Source of the DNA: Acidobacteriota bacterium
GTDB lineage: Bacteria; Acidobacteriota; JAAYUB01
DNA: 62,242 nucleotides
Assembly (NCBI GenBank): GCA_029565065.1
Contig: JAKQOW010000107.1
Location: 1-62,242 of the forward strand
Direction of reading: 5' to 3'
Shown here: positions 9,920 to 17,460 of the stretch, in pieces
How positions within the stretch are numbered: the first letter of the stretch is position 1
Layout: every line of letters starts with the position of its first letter
Position numbers and translations under genes: made by a program
Notes under the pieces: generated by a model
Database searches by the model: none
Seen by the model: the letters and a program-made list of their open reading frames with translations, nothing else
Told to the model about the DNA's origin: nothing

Positions 9920-10200
9920 GGCCGCGTCCGCCGGACGCGGCCCGCTCCCTCGGCACGATGACGCAATTTTCCTAAGGCTTCGCGTCGAGGCAAGGACATA
10001 TCGAAATCCCACCGATTCCTGCCAAGTTTCACGGCGCCCGTCCGGCGGACGGGCGCTACTTCGCGGCGTGCAGTAGGCCGCGTCCGCCGGACGCGGCCCG
10101 CTGAATCGCCACATCTTCCGGCTCGCAAGTACCTCGCGCTACTGCCGTGCGCGAGGTACTGCGATCGTGCCGTGGCTGAACTCGCGGCCGGAGGCCGCGA
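9920..10200. repeat. Cluster of five perfect hairpins
   Basis: Within 9848-10323 there is no convincing gene, but there are strong palindromes. GGCCGCGTCCG-C-CGGACGCGG occurs in a 23-nt palindrome at 9920-9942 and again identically at 10076-10098. A related 23-nt palindrome (arms GCGCCCGTCCG/CGGACGGGCGC) is at 10034-10056. A 12-bp stem with a 9-nt loop is at 10128-10160 (arms AGTACCTCGCGC/GCGCGAGGTACT). An 8-bp stem with a GGA loop is at 10182-10200. None has a following T-run. After 10200 comes a short TCCGATGTCCGA repeat and a decayed copy of the GAACGAG block. These look like REP-type elements rather than terminators. Confidence 0.8.
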
Positions 10201-10323
10201 AATCCAATTATCCGATGTCCGATGTCCGCATGGCGGGAACGAGCCCCGAACCCCGAGCCCCGATGAATTGACTGGCCTGCGTGCGTGGTGTAATGTAATG
10301 CCAGCATTCATGAGGAGCCCGTC

Positions 10324-11148
10324 ATGACCGAACCGACCCGACTCCTGGCCGTGGACTGCGGCAACACCCAGATCAAGTTCGGCGTGTTCCACGGCGACGC
10401 GCTGGCCGTCAACTTCCGCATCGCCACCGACGCCCACAAGACCTCGGACGAGTACGCCGTGCTCATCCGGGCGCTGCTGGCCGGCGAGGGGATCGACAAC
10501 CGGTCGTTCGACGGCGCGGCCCTGTCGTCGGTGGTCCCGCCGGTGCTGCCGCTCCTGGAGCGGGCGGTGGCGAAGGTCACCGGCCGGCCGTGCCTGGTGA
10601 TCCGGCATGGGCTGGACGCCGGCGTCACGGTGCGGACGGCCCACCCGGCGGAGCTCGGCTCCGACCTGCTCTGCCTGGCGGCGGGCGCCGCCGTCCGCTA
10701 CCCGCTGCCGGCGGTCATCGTGTCGTTCGGCACGGCCACGGCGTTCGTCGCCGTGTCGGCGGCGCGCGAGATCGTGGGCGTGGCCATCGCGCCGGGCATC
10801 CTGTCGGCGGCGCAGTCGCTGTCGGCCAACGCGGCCAAGCTGCCTCAGATCGACCTGGCCCAGCCCGAGTCGGCGCTGGGCCGCGACACCATCGGCGCCA
10901 TGCGCGCCGGCATGGTCTACGGCTTCGCCGGCCTGGTGGACCGCATCTGCGGGGAAATGGGCCGCGCCATGGGCGCCGTCCCCGCCGTGGTCGCCACCGG
11001 CGGGCTGCTCAACATCATCGCCCAGGTGGCCACCACGGTCACCCGCTACGACGCCTTCCTGTCCCTGCACGGCCTGCGGGTCATCTGGGAGCGGAACCGG
11101 AGCGGCGCCGCGGCCTCCCCGACCGCGGCGGATCCGCCGCTGGAGTAG
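10324..11148 (+). CDS. coaX: Type III pantothenate kinase (CoaX)
   Basis: Phosphorylates pantothenate, the first step of coenzyme A synthesis, in the cytoplasm. ASKHA-fold motifs are in order: DCGNT at 11-15 (phosphate loop), HPAELGSD at 107-114, SFGTATAFV at 134-142, IAPGILSAAQSL at 155-166 and a C-terminal ATGG. Length 274 residues is normal. The usual GADR and DFGTATT motifs read GSDL (112-115) and SFGTATA (134-140); Asp114 at the catalytic-base position is kept, but the first Asp of the second motif is Ser and the usual Arg is Leu. ATG 10324 follows AGGAG. It ends 10 bp from the convergent thi4. Confidence 0.88.
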   Translation: MTEPTRLLAVDCGNTQIKFGVFHGDALAVNFRIATDAHKTSDEYAVLIRALLAGEGIDNRSFDGAALSSVVPPVLPLLERAVAKVTGRPCLVIRHGLDAGVTVRTAHPAELGSDLLCLAAGAAVRYPLPAVIVSFGTATAFVAVSAAREIVGVAIAPGILSAAQSLSANAAKLPQIDLAQPESALGRDTIGAMRAGMVYGFAGLVDRICGEMGRAMGAVPAVVATGGLLNIIAQVATTVTRYDAFLSLHGLRVIWERNRSGAAASPTAADPPLE

Positions 11149-11158
11149 CGCCGCGCCG

Positions 11159-11935
11159 TCACCGGCCGGCCGCAAGGTCGTCGCCGATCAGCCGGGCGAC
11201 CTTTTCGCCGGAGTGGAACATCCCCCCGAAGATGGGTCCCATGCGAAAGCCGCCCGAGGTGTTGTTGGCGGCCATCCCGGAGACATAGAGGCCGGGGTAG
11301 AGCCGCTTCGTCTGCTCCACGGTCATGCGCTCCCCCTGGTCCACCCAGGCGGGTTTTTCACCGACGATCCCGCCCGTCTCGGTCTCGAGGCGAATCCCCG
11401 CCTTGCGGGCCGCCATGGCCGCCACCTCGCTCGGATGGCCGGTGCTGTCCAGCACGGCGCGGGCGGCCACCAGGAGCGGATCCACGTGCATGCCCAGCCG
11501 GCGGACCGGCGCGAAGTTGACGACCAGGCCGGCGATGCGGCCCTCTTTGAACACCACGTCCTCGGCTTCGACGGCGTTGAAGATCTTCACCCCGGCCCTC
11601 GCGGCCCCGAAGATCAGACCGCTGGCGACCTCCACCGCGTCGGCGGTGTGCAGGCCGTCGCCGGCCGGCTGGTGGCCGATGCCGAACCGGTCGAGGACGG
11701 CCAGGGCGTCCGACGGCACGACGATCTCGTTGAACAGCATGCCGCCGCCCCAGACGCCGCCGCCGGGCTTGAGGGTGCGTTCGAACATCGCCACCTTCCG
11801 GCCGGCTTCGGCCAGCAGCGCGGCGGCCACCAGGCCCGACGGGCCGGCGCCCACCACGGCCACGTCCACGACGAGATGGTCGTCCAGCTTCTGGAAAAAT
11901 CTTCGGACGATGGCGCGGGATACCTGTGTTTCCAT
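11159..11935 (-). CDS. thi4: Thi4-type thiazole synthase, His (sulfide-dependent) form
   Basis: Makes the thiazole precursor (ADP-thiazole) of thiamine from NAD and glycine. Rossmann motif VGAGPSG is at 28-34, and FNEIV and the C-terminal [12 protein letters not shown] match the family. The residue that is Cys in suicidal yeast Thi4 is His150 here (MHVDPL), as in methanogen enzymes. This predicts a catalytic enzyme that takes free sulfide, which fits an anaerobic or low-oxygen life. The reading frame is 258 residues with a GAGGAG ribosome binding site. A TPP riboswitch lies 70 nt upstream, and no other thi gene follows, so it is a single-gene riboswitch operon. Confidence 0.9.
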   Translation of the reverse strand: METQVSRAIVRRFFQKLDDHLVVDVAVVGAGPSGLVAAALLAEAGRKVAMFERTLKPGGGVWGGGMLFNEIVVPSDALAVLDRFGIGHQPAGDGLHTADAVEVASGLIFGAARAGVKIFNAVEAEDVVFKEGRIAGLVVNFAPVRRLGMHVDPLLVAARAVLDSTGHPSEVAAMAARKAGIRLETETGGIVGEKPAWVDQGERMTVEQTKRLYPGLYVSGMAANNTSGGFRMGPIFGGMFHSGEKVARLIGDDLAAGR

Positions 11936-11941
11936 GTTGAT

Positions 11942-11998
11942 TCTCCTCTAAGAGCGTCGCGGCGCCCGTCCGGGCGCCGCGCAGGAGGAAGCCGCTTT
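11942..11998 (-). promoter_or_regulatory. Probable expression platform of the thi4 riboswitch
   Basis: On the minus strand a perfect 11-bp GC stem with a two-base loop (11958-11981) lies between a CTTCCTCC stretch and the AGAGGAG ribosome binding site of thi4. The CTTCCTCC could pair with the ribosome binding site on top of this hairpin. There is no T-run after the stem, so control by hiding the ribosome binding site seems more likely than transcription termination. This is an inference from complementarity. Confidence 0.45.
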
Positions 11999-12006
11999 CG
12001 CTGGCT

Positions 12007-12092
12007 ACGGTTTTCCTAGCGCCGGCATGACCCGGATCAGGTTCGATGGGTGTGCTCTCAGCCCCGGCCGCAGCCGGGGCACCCCAAACCGT
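12007..12092 (-). ncRNA. TPP riboswitch (THI element)
   Basis: Read on the minus strand, the conserved blocks are present in order: GGGGTGCCCCGGC, GGGGCTGAGAGCACACCC, GAACCTGATCCGGGTCA and TGCCGGCGCTAGGA. The closing P1 helix is visible as ACGGTTT (12086-12092) pairing with AAAACCGT (12007-12014). It senses thiamine pyrophosphate. It sits directly upstream of thi4 on the same strand, which confirms both calls. Confidence 0.93.
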
Positions 12093-12140
12093 GCCCCGCC
12101 ATTCTGCCCCTTCGCTGCCATCCGTGTCAATCCCGCTCGT

Positions 12141-12385
12141 TTCTCGTGCTCGTAATCGTCATCGTAATCGTAATCGTGATCGTAATCGTGATCGTGCTCG
12201 TAATCGAACTGTTCGCACGTTCGCAGGTTCCAGGTCCAGAATCCGTTGATAGTTGATGGCTAATTGTGGATCAATGAAAAATAGATCCTTCGTGACCTTC
12301 GTGACTCTGTGGTGAGTATTCCGAGCCGAGCCCCGATCACGATTACGATCACGATTACGAATTACGAGCACGATTACGAATTACG
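12141..12385. repeat. Composite repeat island, copy B (left part, split by an IS)
   Basis: A TCGTAA hexamer array (12141-12206), a core (12207-12332) and an inverted hexamer array (12333-12385) follow in order. The core is the reverse complement of the copy A core, including GTTGATAGTTGATGG and TTGTGGATCAATGAAAAAT. The island stops abruptly at 12385 where the insertion sequence begins and resumes at 13749 with AATTACGAGCACG and an ATTCACCC array. With the IS removed it has the same block order as copy A reversed. Confidence 0.8.
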
Positions 12386-12412
12386 GGCCAAGTGACAGCA
12401 ATAGCGGAACGC
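12386..12412 (+). repeat. IS left inverted repeat
   Basis: 27 bp, perfectly complementary to 13722-13748. The match ends at the first base outside, where the AATTACG direct repeat begins. Confidence 0.92.
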
Positions 12413-12511
12413 CTGGGTGCCAGCAATAGCGGAACGGTATAATGGCGCACCCCACCGTTATAAGGATGGCATCATGGCAAAAAAAACGGCCGGGAACAAC
12501 AGCGCCGCCAG

Positions 12512-13669
12512 ATGGTCGCGGCCATTCGTCAGGGGCGTTCGTATCGCTGGGTGGCGCAGCGATATGGCGTCGGATTGGCGACTGTCGTCCGCTGGGTGAA
12601 GCGAGCCGCGGGGGCGCGGCTGAGTCGGGTGGATCTGAGCAATCAGCCGCGCGGCTGTCGGTGCGCGTCCAATCGAACTGACGCGGCCCTGGAAGAACAG
12701 ATCTTGGCCATGCGCAGTTATTTGCAACGGGTCAGTGACTTGGGCGAGTGGGGGGCGGCCGCGATCCACCGGGAGCTGGTGGCGCAGAGGGTGGCGCCGG
12801 TGCCGTCAGTGCGCACCATCGGCCGGATCGTGGCCCGGCGGGGGGCGGTGGAACGGCGTTACCGACTGCGGCGACCGGCACCGCGACCGGGCTGGTATCT
12901 GCCGCCGGTGGCCAGCGGCCGGCTGGAACTGGACAGCTTCGACATCGTCGAAGGACTGGCCATTCGGCAGGGTCCGATCTTCGAGCTGTTCAACGGCATC
13001 TCGCTCCACGGCGCCTTGGCGGACACACATGTCCAACTCTGGGGGTTCAGCGCCCGGACGGTCCTGACGGCCTGCCTGGTCCATTGGCAGCGGCACGGCC
13101 TGCCCGCCTATGCCCAGTTTGACAACGACAGTCGGTTCCTGGGACCCCACAGCCGGACGGACGTCATCAGCCGGGTAATGCGGCTGTGTCTGGCGCTGGA
13201 TATCACCCCGGTCTTTGCCCCGCCCCGCGAAACGGGATTCCAAGCCGCCATTGAGCACTACAACGGCTTGTGGCAGGCCAAGGTGTGGCGCCGCTTTGTC
13301 TTTGCCTCGTTGGCGGAGGTCCAAGCGCAGACGGAACGGTTTCTGGCTGCTCGATCCCTGCAGCTGGCTCGCCGCATTGCGGAGGCGCCGCCTCGGCCGC
13401 GCATTCCACCCGACTGGTGCTTGGACTTACAACAACCCCCGCACGGGCAGATCATCTTTCTGCGGCGCAGCAACGACGGCGGCCAGGTGACGGTGCTGGG
13501 CCGGTCGTTCACCGCCGATCGCCACTGGGTGAATCGACTGGTCCGCTGTACCGTTGATTTGGCGCATCAGGTGATTCACTTCCATGGTCTTTCCCGTCGG
13601 GATCCAACCGCGCAACCGTTGATTGGACAAGCTTCTTACGCGATCGTCTGGAAATGCTTTCATGAATAA
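12512..13669 (+). CDS. IS481/IS3-like transposase with rve integrase core
   Basis: A helix-turn-helix at the N terminus (YRWVAQRYGVGLATVVRWV) is followed by a DDE integrase core: Asp in RLELDSFD, Asp in YAQFDNDS and Glu in GFQAAIEHYN. The only in-frame ATG is 12512, without a good ribosome binding site. An AAGGA seven bases before ATG 12474 instead starts MAKK in the neighbouring frame, which runs into eight consecutive A (12479-12486). A -1 slip there joins MAKK to NGREQQRRQMVAAIRQG, a natural N terminus. Expression therefore probably needs slippage on the A-run, or one A has been lost from the gene. The exact IS family is not certain. Confidence 0.82.
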   Translation: MVAAIRQGRSYRWVAQRYGVGLATVVRWVKRAAGARLSRVDLSNQPRGCRCASNRTDAALEEQILAMRSYLQRVSDLGEWGAAAIHRELVAQRVAPVPSVRTIGRIVARRGAVERRYRLRRPAPRPGWYLPPVASGRLELDSFDIVEGLAIRQGPIFELFNGISLHGALADTHVQLWGFSARTVLTACLVHWQRHGLPAYAQFDNDSRFLGPHSRTDVISRVMRLCLALDITPVFAPPRETGFQAAIEHYNGLWQAKVWRRFVFASLAEVQAQTERFLAARSLQLARRIAEAPPRPRIPPDWCLDLQQPPHGQIIFLRRSNDGGQVTVLGRSFTADRHWVNRLVRCTVDLAHQVIHFHGLSRRDPTAQPLIGQASYAIVWKCFHE

Positions 13670-13721
13670 GCCCGACTGGCAAGGATTTTCATGGGGTCGT
13701 GACCAGGGTCGGTCGTTTTGA

Positions 13722-13748
13722 GCGTTCCGCTATTGCTGTCACTTGGCC
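13722..13748 (-). repeat. IS right inverted repeat
   Basis: 27 bp, perfectly complementary to 12386-12412. It is followed directly by AATTACG (13749-13755), the second copy of the putative target duplication. Confidence 0.92.
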
Positions 13749-13865
13749 AATTACGAGCACGAATACCATTCACCGACTCACCGTTTCACCCATTCACCCA
13801 TTCACCCATTCACCCATTCACCGATTCACCCATTCACCGATTCACCGATTGACCGATTCACCGGC
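13749..13865. repeat. Composite repeat island, copy B (right part)
   Basis: AATTACGAGCACGAATACC continues the interrupted hexamer array. A long array of ATTCACCC/ATTCACCG units (13768-13862) follows. In copy A (reverse complement) the same junction reads GAGCACGGATACC next to ATTCACCC units, and in copy C GAGCACGGGTACC. The units vary in length by one or two bases and there are no unique spacers, so this is not a CRISPR. Confidence 0.8.
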
Positions 13866-13892
13866 ATAACTGGCAACATCAATCGGTTGGCA

Positions 13893-14109
13893 CTGCGGAG
13901 GTACCGCGAGCGGGAGCGAGCGGCGGAAAGGGGCCCTCGCGGTATCTCACCCCGGGCGCCGCACCACTCCGTCGGCGGCCGTCGACAGGCGCGGCGGGGC
14001 GCGGTTCGCCGGGAGCATCTGCCGCGGGCGATGGAATGGTGTCGCGGGCTCCGCGGGTTTGGCGGGGAGGGCTTTCGCGCCGCTCCCTCCCGGTCGCGGT
14101 ACCTCCCGC
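13893..14109. repeat. Long imperfect inverted repeat
   Basis: Left arm 13893-13925 (contains GCGGAGGTACCGCGAGCGGG) and right arm 14077-14109 (contains CGGTCGCGGTACCTCCCGC) are near-complementary over about 30 bp, separated by about 150 bp. An internal CTCGCGGTATCTC near 13938 is a further near-copy of the arm. The GAGGTAC motif is shared with the hairpin at 10128-10160. No gene is supported in 13866-14793. Confidence 0.6.
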
Positions 14110-14121
14110 TTGCCCGCCGGG

Positions 14122-14300
14122 CGATCGTGCCCGTAGTTGTGATCGTGCTCGTACTCGTAATTCGGACTCGTAATCGTGCTCGTAATCGTCATCGTAATCG
14201 TAATCGAGGCTCGCGGCTCGAGACTCGAGGCGCGTTCCTGCCATGCGAACATCGGAAATCGGATATCGGACATCGGATATCGGATCTGGGACCTCGGTTC
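14122..14300. repeat. Hexamer array, GGCTCG block and ATCGGA array
   Basis: Hexamers of TCGTAA type (14122-14206) run into a GGCTCG-rich block (14207-14238) and then a tandem ATCGGATATCGGAC array (14250-14290). It has the same order as island 1 and as the end of copy A. It is followed by low-complexity TCTGGGTCCTGG-like sequence to about 14360. Confidence 0.75.
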
Positions 14301-14404
14301 TGGGTCCTTGCTCCCAATTTCCAGCGCCCGGCTCCCAGATCCAAGATTCAGTCCCCCGGTCTCATCAACAGCAAGAACGGGCGCACCTCCAAATAGCTGA
14401 TGGA

Positions 14405-14690
14405 ATATAAGCAATCACCGATAACCAATAATCCGAAATGACCGATGACAGATGACCAATGAAAAATGATCAATGAATTCTGCGTGTCCGTTGTGACTTC
14501 GTGGTGAGCATTCTGAGCCGAGGCACGATTACGATAACGAGTACGAATTTCGAGCACGGGTACCCATTCACCGCTTCACCCATTCACTCATTCACCAATT
14601 TTCCTCACTGTTCACTGTTTACTGTTCACCGATCACCTGCGCAGGCGGGACGCCTGCGCCACGGGCAGGCAAGATGCCTGCACCACCGAC
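14405..14690. repeat. Composite repeat island, copy C, with appended palindrome
   Basis: Order: a short ACCGATGACC array, a core fragment (14440-14525; AATGAAAAATGATCAATGAA, GTGACTTCGTGGTGAGCATT), inverted hexamers (14526-14562), GAGCACGGGTACC, an ATTCACC array (14566-14605), a TTCACTGTTTACTG array (14607-14636) and a palindrome with GCAGGCGGGACGCCTGC (14640-14656) plus GGCAGGCAAGATGCCTGC. It has the same orientation as copy B. The next gene starts about 100 bp downstream. Confidence 0.75.
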
Positions 14691-14793
14691 TCACCGATTC
14701 ATCGAAGCCCAGAATCCTGTTGCCTTCGCCCGCCGGATGCGTTGAAATATCTCAGACTGTCCACAGCCCGAACGACACCCGGCAGGGGGCGCC

Positions 14794-17460
14794 ATGATGC
14801 CTCGAGGGATCCGGATCCTGGCGGTGCTGGCCGCGCTGGCCGCGTCAGCCGGCGGTCCGGCGATTGCCGCCGCCGCGGAGGCGCCGGCCGCCGCACCCGC
14901 AACCATCGCCGCCTTCGCCCTGGACGACGGAGCACCCCGGCTGAGTCGCCTGGCGCAACCCCACCAGTATTTCGACCGGATCGGCCGCCGGGCGGCGCTC
15001 ATGGGCTTCGAGGACGGCACCTTCGAAGCGTGGGTCTGGCCGTGGAAGGTGCTGCGCCAGTTCCAGCTCCAGTTTCTGCTCGGCTCCTCCACCCAGCCCA
15101 TCGCCGCCCGCGATATCGTGCGCCGGATCACCGTCACCCCCGCCGCCACTGAGATCACCTACGCCTACGAGTCGTTCACCGTGCGGGCGGTGTACCTGGT
15201 ACCCGAGAACGAACCCGGGGCGCTGGTGCTCCTGGAGGCGCGGACCACCGCGCCGCTCACGATCGTCGCCGGCTTCCTGCCGGTGCTCCAGCCCATGTGG
15301 CCCGCCGGCATCGGCGGCCAGTACAGCCATTGGGACGAGGACGCCAAGGCGTTCGTCATCTCCGAGGGACAGCGCCGCGTGCGGTTCCTGTGCGGCTCGC
15401 CGGCGGCCGGCGAGATGTCGGCCCCGCCGGCGCACATGTTTGCCGACAGCCCGCTCCAGTTCCGCCTCGACGTCCGCCCCGGGGATCCGCCGGGCCGCTT
15501 CATCCCCATTGTCATCGCCGGCGGCGATGGGCTGAAGCCTGAAGAAGCGCTCGCCCTCTACCGGCGCCTCGCCGCGGACGGCGCCGCGCTCCACGCGGCC
15601 AACGTGGCGGCGGCGCGGCGACTGATGGATCAAACAATCGCCGTCGAGACGCCCGATCCGCAGCTCAACGCGGCGCTGGACTGGGGCCGGCTGGCCCTGC
15701 ACAACCTGCTGGTGGACAACCCGGCGCTGGGGCGCGGGCTGGTCGCCGGGTATGGCCTCTCGGGCGGCAGCGCCCGGCCCGGCTTCGCCTGGTTCTTCGG
15801 CGGCGACACGTGCGCCAACAGTCTGGCGCTGGACAGCCTGGGCGATTTCGCCGCGGTCCGGGACGGCCTGCGCCTCCTCCAGCGCTGGCAGCGGAGCGAG
15901 GACCATCCCATCCGGCGGGCGTCCCCCGACTCGCCCCCCGCCGACGTCGGCAAGATGCCCCACGAGCTCACCCAGAGCGCGGCGCTGGTGGATTGGTGGC
16001 ACGCCTACCGCTACGGCTACAACCACGCCGACAGCACCCCCTGGTACCTCGTGGCCATGGGCGATTACCTGCGTACCAGCGGCGATGCCGCGTTCGTCCG
16101 TGAAAGCTGGCCGTCGATCGCGGCCGCGTGGCGCTGGTGCCGCGGCCGCGATAGCGACGGCGACGGCCTCATGGACATCACCGGCGCCGGCCTGGGCGCC
16201 CTCGAGTTCGGCCGGTACACCGGGATCCACACCGACTGCTACACCGCCGCCCTCTATCTCCAGGCGGCGCACGCCCTGGCGGACCTGGCTGCGGCGGCCG
16301 GCGACGCGGCCGTGAAAGCCGAGGCCGAGGCGGCGTTGGCCCGGGGGACCGCGGCTCTGGAGGAGCGGTTCTGGCTGGAGGAGGAGTCGATCTACGCCTA
16401 TGGCATCGCCGCGGGCGGCGAGCAGGTCCGTGACCTCACCCCCTGGCCGGCGGCGGCGCTGGCGTTCGGGCTGGCCGATCCGAACCGGTCGGCGCGAATG
16501 CTGCGGCGCCTCAATGGGGCGGAGATGGCCACCGACTGGGGCTTCCGGACGCTGTCGGCGCGCTCGCCGCTGTACCAGCCGCTGTCCTACAACTACGGGG
16601 CGGTAATGCCCTTCGTGTCGCTGCTCGTCAACACGGCCCAGTTCCGCCACGGCTTCGCCCTGCCCGGCTGGGCGGCCCTGCGCGCCATGGCCGCCCACGC
16701 CTTCGACCACGGCGCCGGCGTGGTGCCCGAGGTGTTCTCCGGCGCCGCGAACACGAAGGTGGGCGAGGCCTATCACGACCAGGGCTTCTCGACGGCCGCT
16801 TACGTGGCGCCGCTGCTGCGGGGACTGCTGGGCCTGGCGCCGGACGCGCCGGCTGAGCGCCTGACGTTCGCCCCGGCGCTCCCCGCCGACTGGGACTTCG
16901 TTCACGTGAACCGCGTGCCGCTCGGCGGGCGGCGGGTGAACCTCTCCCTGCGCCGGACCGCGGCGGGGCTGGTGCTGGATGCGGACGTGTCCGGCGGGGA
17001 ACCGGTGGAATTGGTCTTCCGCCCGCTCCTGCCGCCGGGCACGCGGGTGACGGGGCTCGCGGTGGACGGCGCCGCCGCGACTCCCGCCGTGACCGTCACG
17101 CCCCGGGGTGTCGCCGCCGCCTGCACGGTGCGGCTGGCCGGGGCGGCGTGCGTCGAGCTCGTACTGGACGAGCCGCCCGCCGTGTTCCTACCATCGGCCG
17201 AGACGGCGGTGGGGGATCCCGACCGGGGCCCCCGCGTCATCGACCAGTCTTGGACGGGCGCCGGCCTCCGCCTGGAGTTGGAAGGGCAGCCCGGCCGCGC
17301 GTACGCCCTCGGCGTCACCCGGCCGGAGCGCGTCCGCGACGTCGTCGGCGCCGAGCTGCGGGACGGACGGCTCTGCTTCATCATCCCCGGCGCGCCGGAT
17401 GAGACCTTCGTGCCCCACGTGATCACGTTCGCGGTCGTCCCGCGAAAGGAGACACCATGA
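14794..17460 (+). CDS. Secreted (alpha/alpha)6 glycosidase
   Basis: ATG 14794 (or 14797) follows GGCAGGGGGC. A signal peptide of about 27 residues precedes an N-terminal beta-sandwich and a six-hairpin glycosidase domain (about residues 280-690) with RPGFAWFFGGDTCANSLALD, DSDGDGLMDITG and Glu471 in ALEFG, then C-terminal beta domains. It is paralogous to the 707-4159 product over the barrel and tail (GFAWFF, FRPLLPPGTRV) but lacks the ThuA-like domain. It heads a plus-strand operon with an M24-fold protein (ATGA overlap), an SSS symporter and a porin. This suggests breakdown and uptake of a glycoside. Substrate is unknown. Confidence 0.7.
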   Translation: MMPRGIRILAVLAALAASAGGPAIAAAAEAPAAAPATIAAFALDDGAPRLSRLAQPHQYFDRIGRRAALMGFEDGTFEAWVWPWKVLRQFQLQFLLGSSTQPIAARDIVRRITVTPAATEITYAYESFTVRAVYLVPENEPGALVLLEARTTAPLTIVAGFLPVLQPMWPAGIGGQYSHWDEDAKAFVISEGQRRVRFLCGSPAAGEMSAPPAHMFADSPLQFRLDVRPGDPPGRFIPIVIAGGDGLKPEEALALYRRLAADGAALHAANVAAARRLMDQTIAVETPDPQLNAALDWGRLALHNLLVDNPALGRGLVAGYGLSGGSARPGFAWFFGGDTCANSLALDSLGDFAAVRDGLRLLQRWQRSEDHPIRRASPDSPPADVGKMPHELTQSAALVDWWHAYRYGYNHADSTPWYLVAMGDYLRTSGDAAFVRESWPSIAAAWRWCRGRDSDGDGLMDITGAGLGALEFGRYTGIHTDCYTAALYLQAAHALADLAAAAGDAAVKAEAEAALARGTAALEERFWLEEESIYAYGIAAGGEQVRDLTPWPAAALAFGLADPNRSARMLRRLNGAEMATDWGFRTLSARSPLYQPLSYNYGAVMPFVSLLVNTAQFRHGFALPGWAALRAMAAHAFDHGAGVVPEVFSGAANTKVGEAYHDQGFSTAAYVAPLLRGLLGLAPDAPAERLTFAPALPADWDFVHVNRVPLGGRRVNLSLRRTAAGLVLDADVSGGEPVELVFRPLLPPGTRVTGLAVDGAAATPAVTVTPRGVAAACTVRLAGAACVELVLDEPPAVFLPSAETAVGDPDRGPRVIDQSWTGAGLRLELEGQPGRAYALGVTRPERVRDVVGAELRDGRLCFIIPGAPDETFVPHVITFAVVPRKETP

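Larger units (their letters stand above)
12386..13748 (+). mobile_element. Intact 1,363-bp insertion sequence, IS481/IS3-like DDE type
   Basis: The element is bounded by perfect 27-bp inverted repeats (12386-12412 and 13722-13748; outer end GGCCAAGTGACAGCAATAGC). A 7-bp direct repeat AATTACG touches both ends (12379-12385 and 13749-13755) and is the likely target duplication, although the target is itself repetitive. It encodes one DDE transposase. The left end also contains a second copy of the inner 16 bases CAGCAATAGCGGAACG (12421-12436), 25 bp from the first; the right end does not. It interrupts composite repeat copy B. Perfect ends and a full-length transposase frame suggest recent insertion. 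Confidence 0.88.

Noticed and set aside
13768..13862. ATTCACCC array as a possible CRISPR
   Set aside because: Units are 8-10 bp with no constant repeat plus unique spacers, and there are no cas genes.
13998..14020. GCGCGGTTCGCCGGGAGC as a second galactokinase remnant
   Set aside because: The similarity to 60818-60838 stops after about 20 bases and the following frame does not encode the RSPGRVNLIGEH signature.
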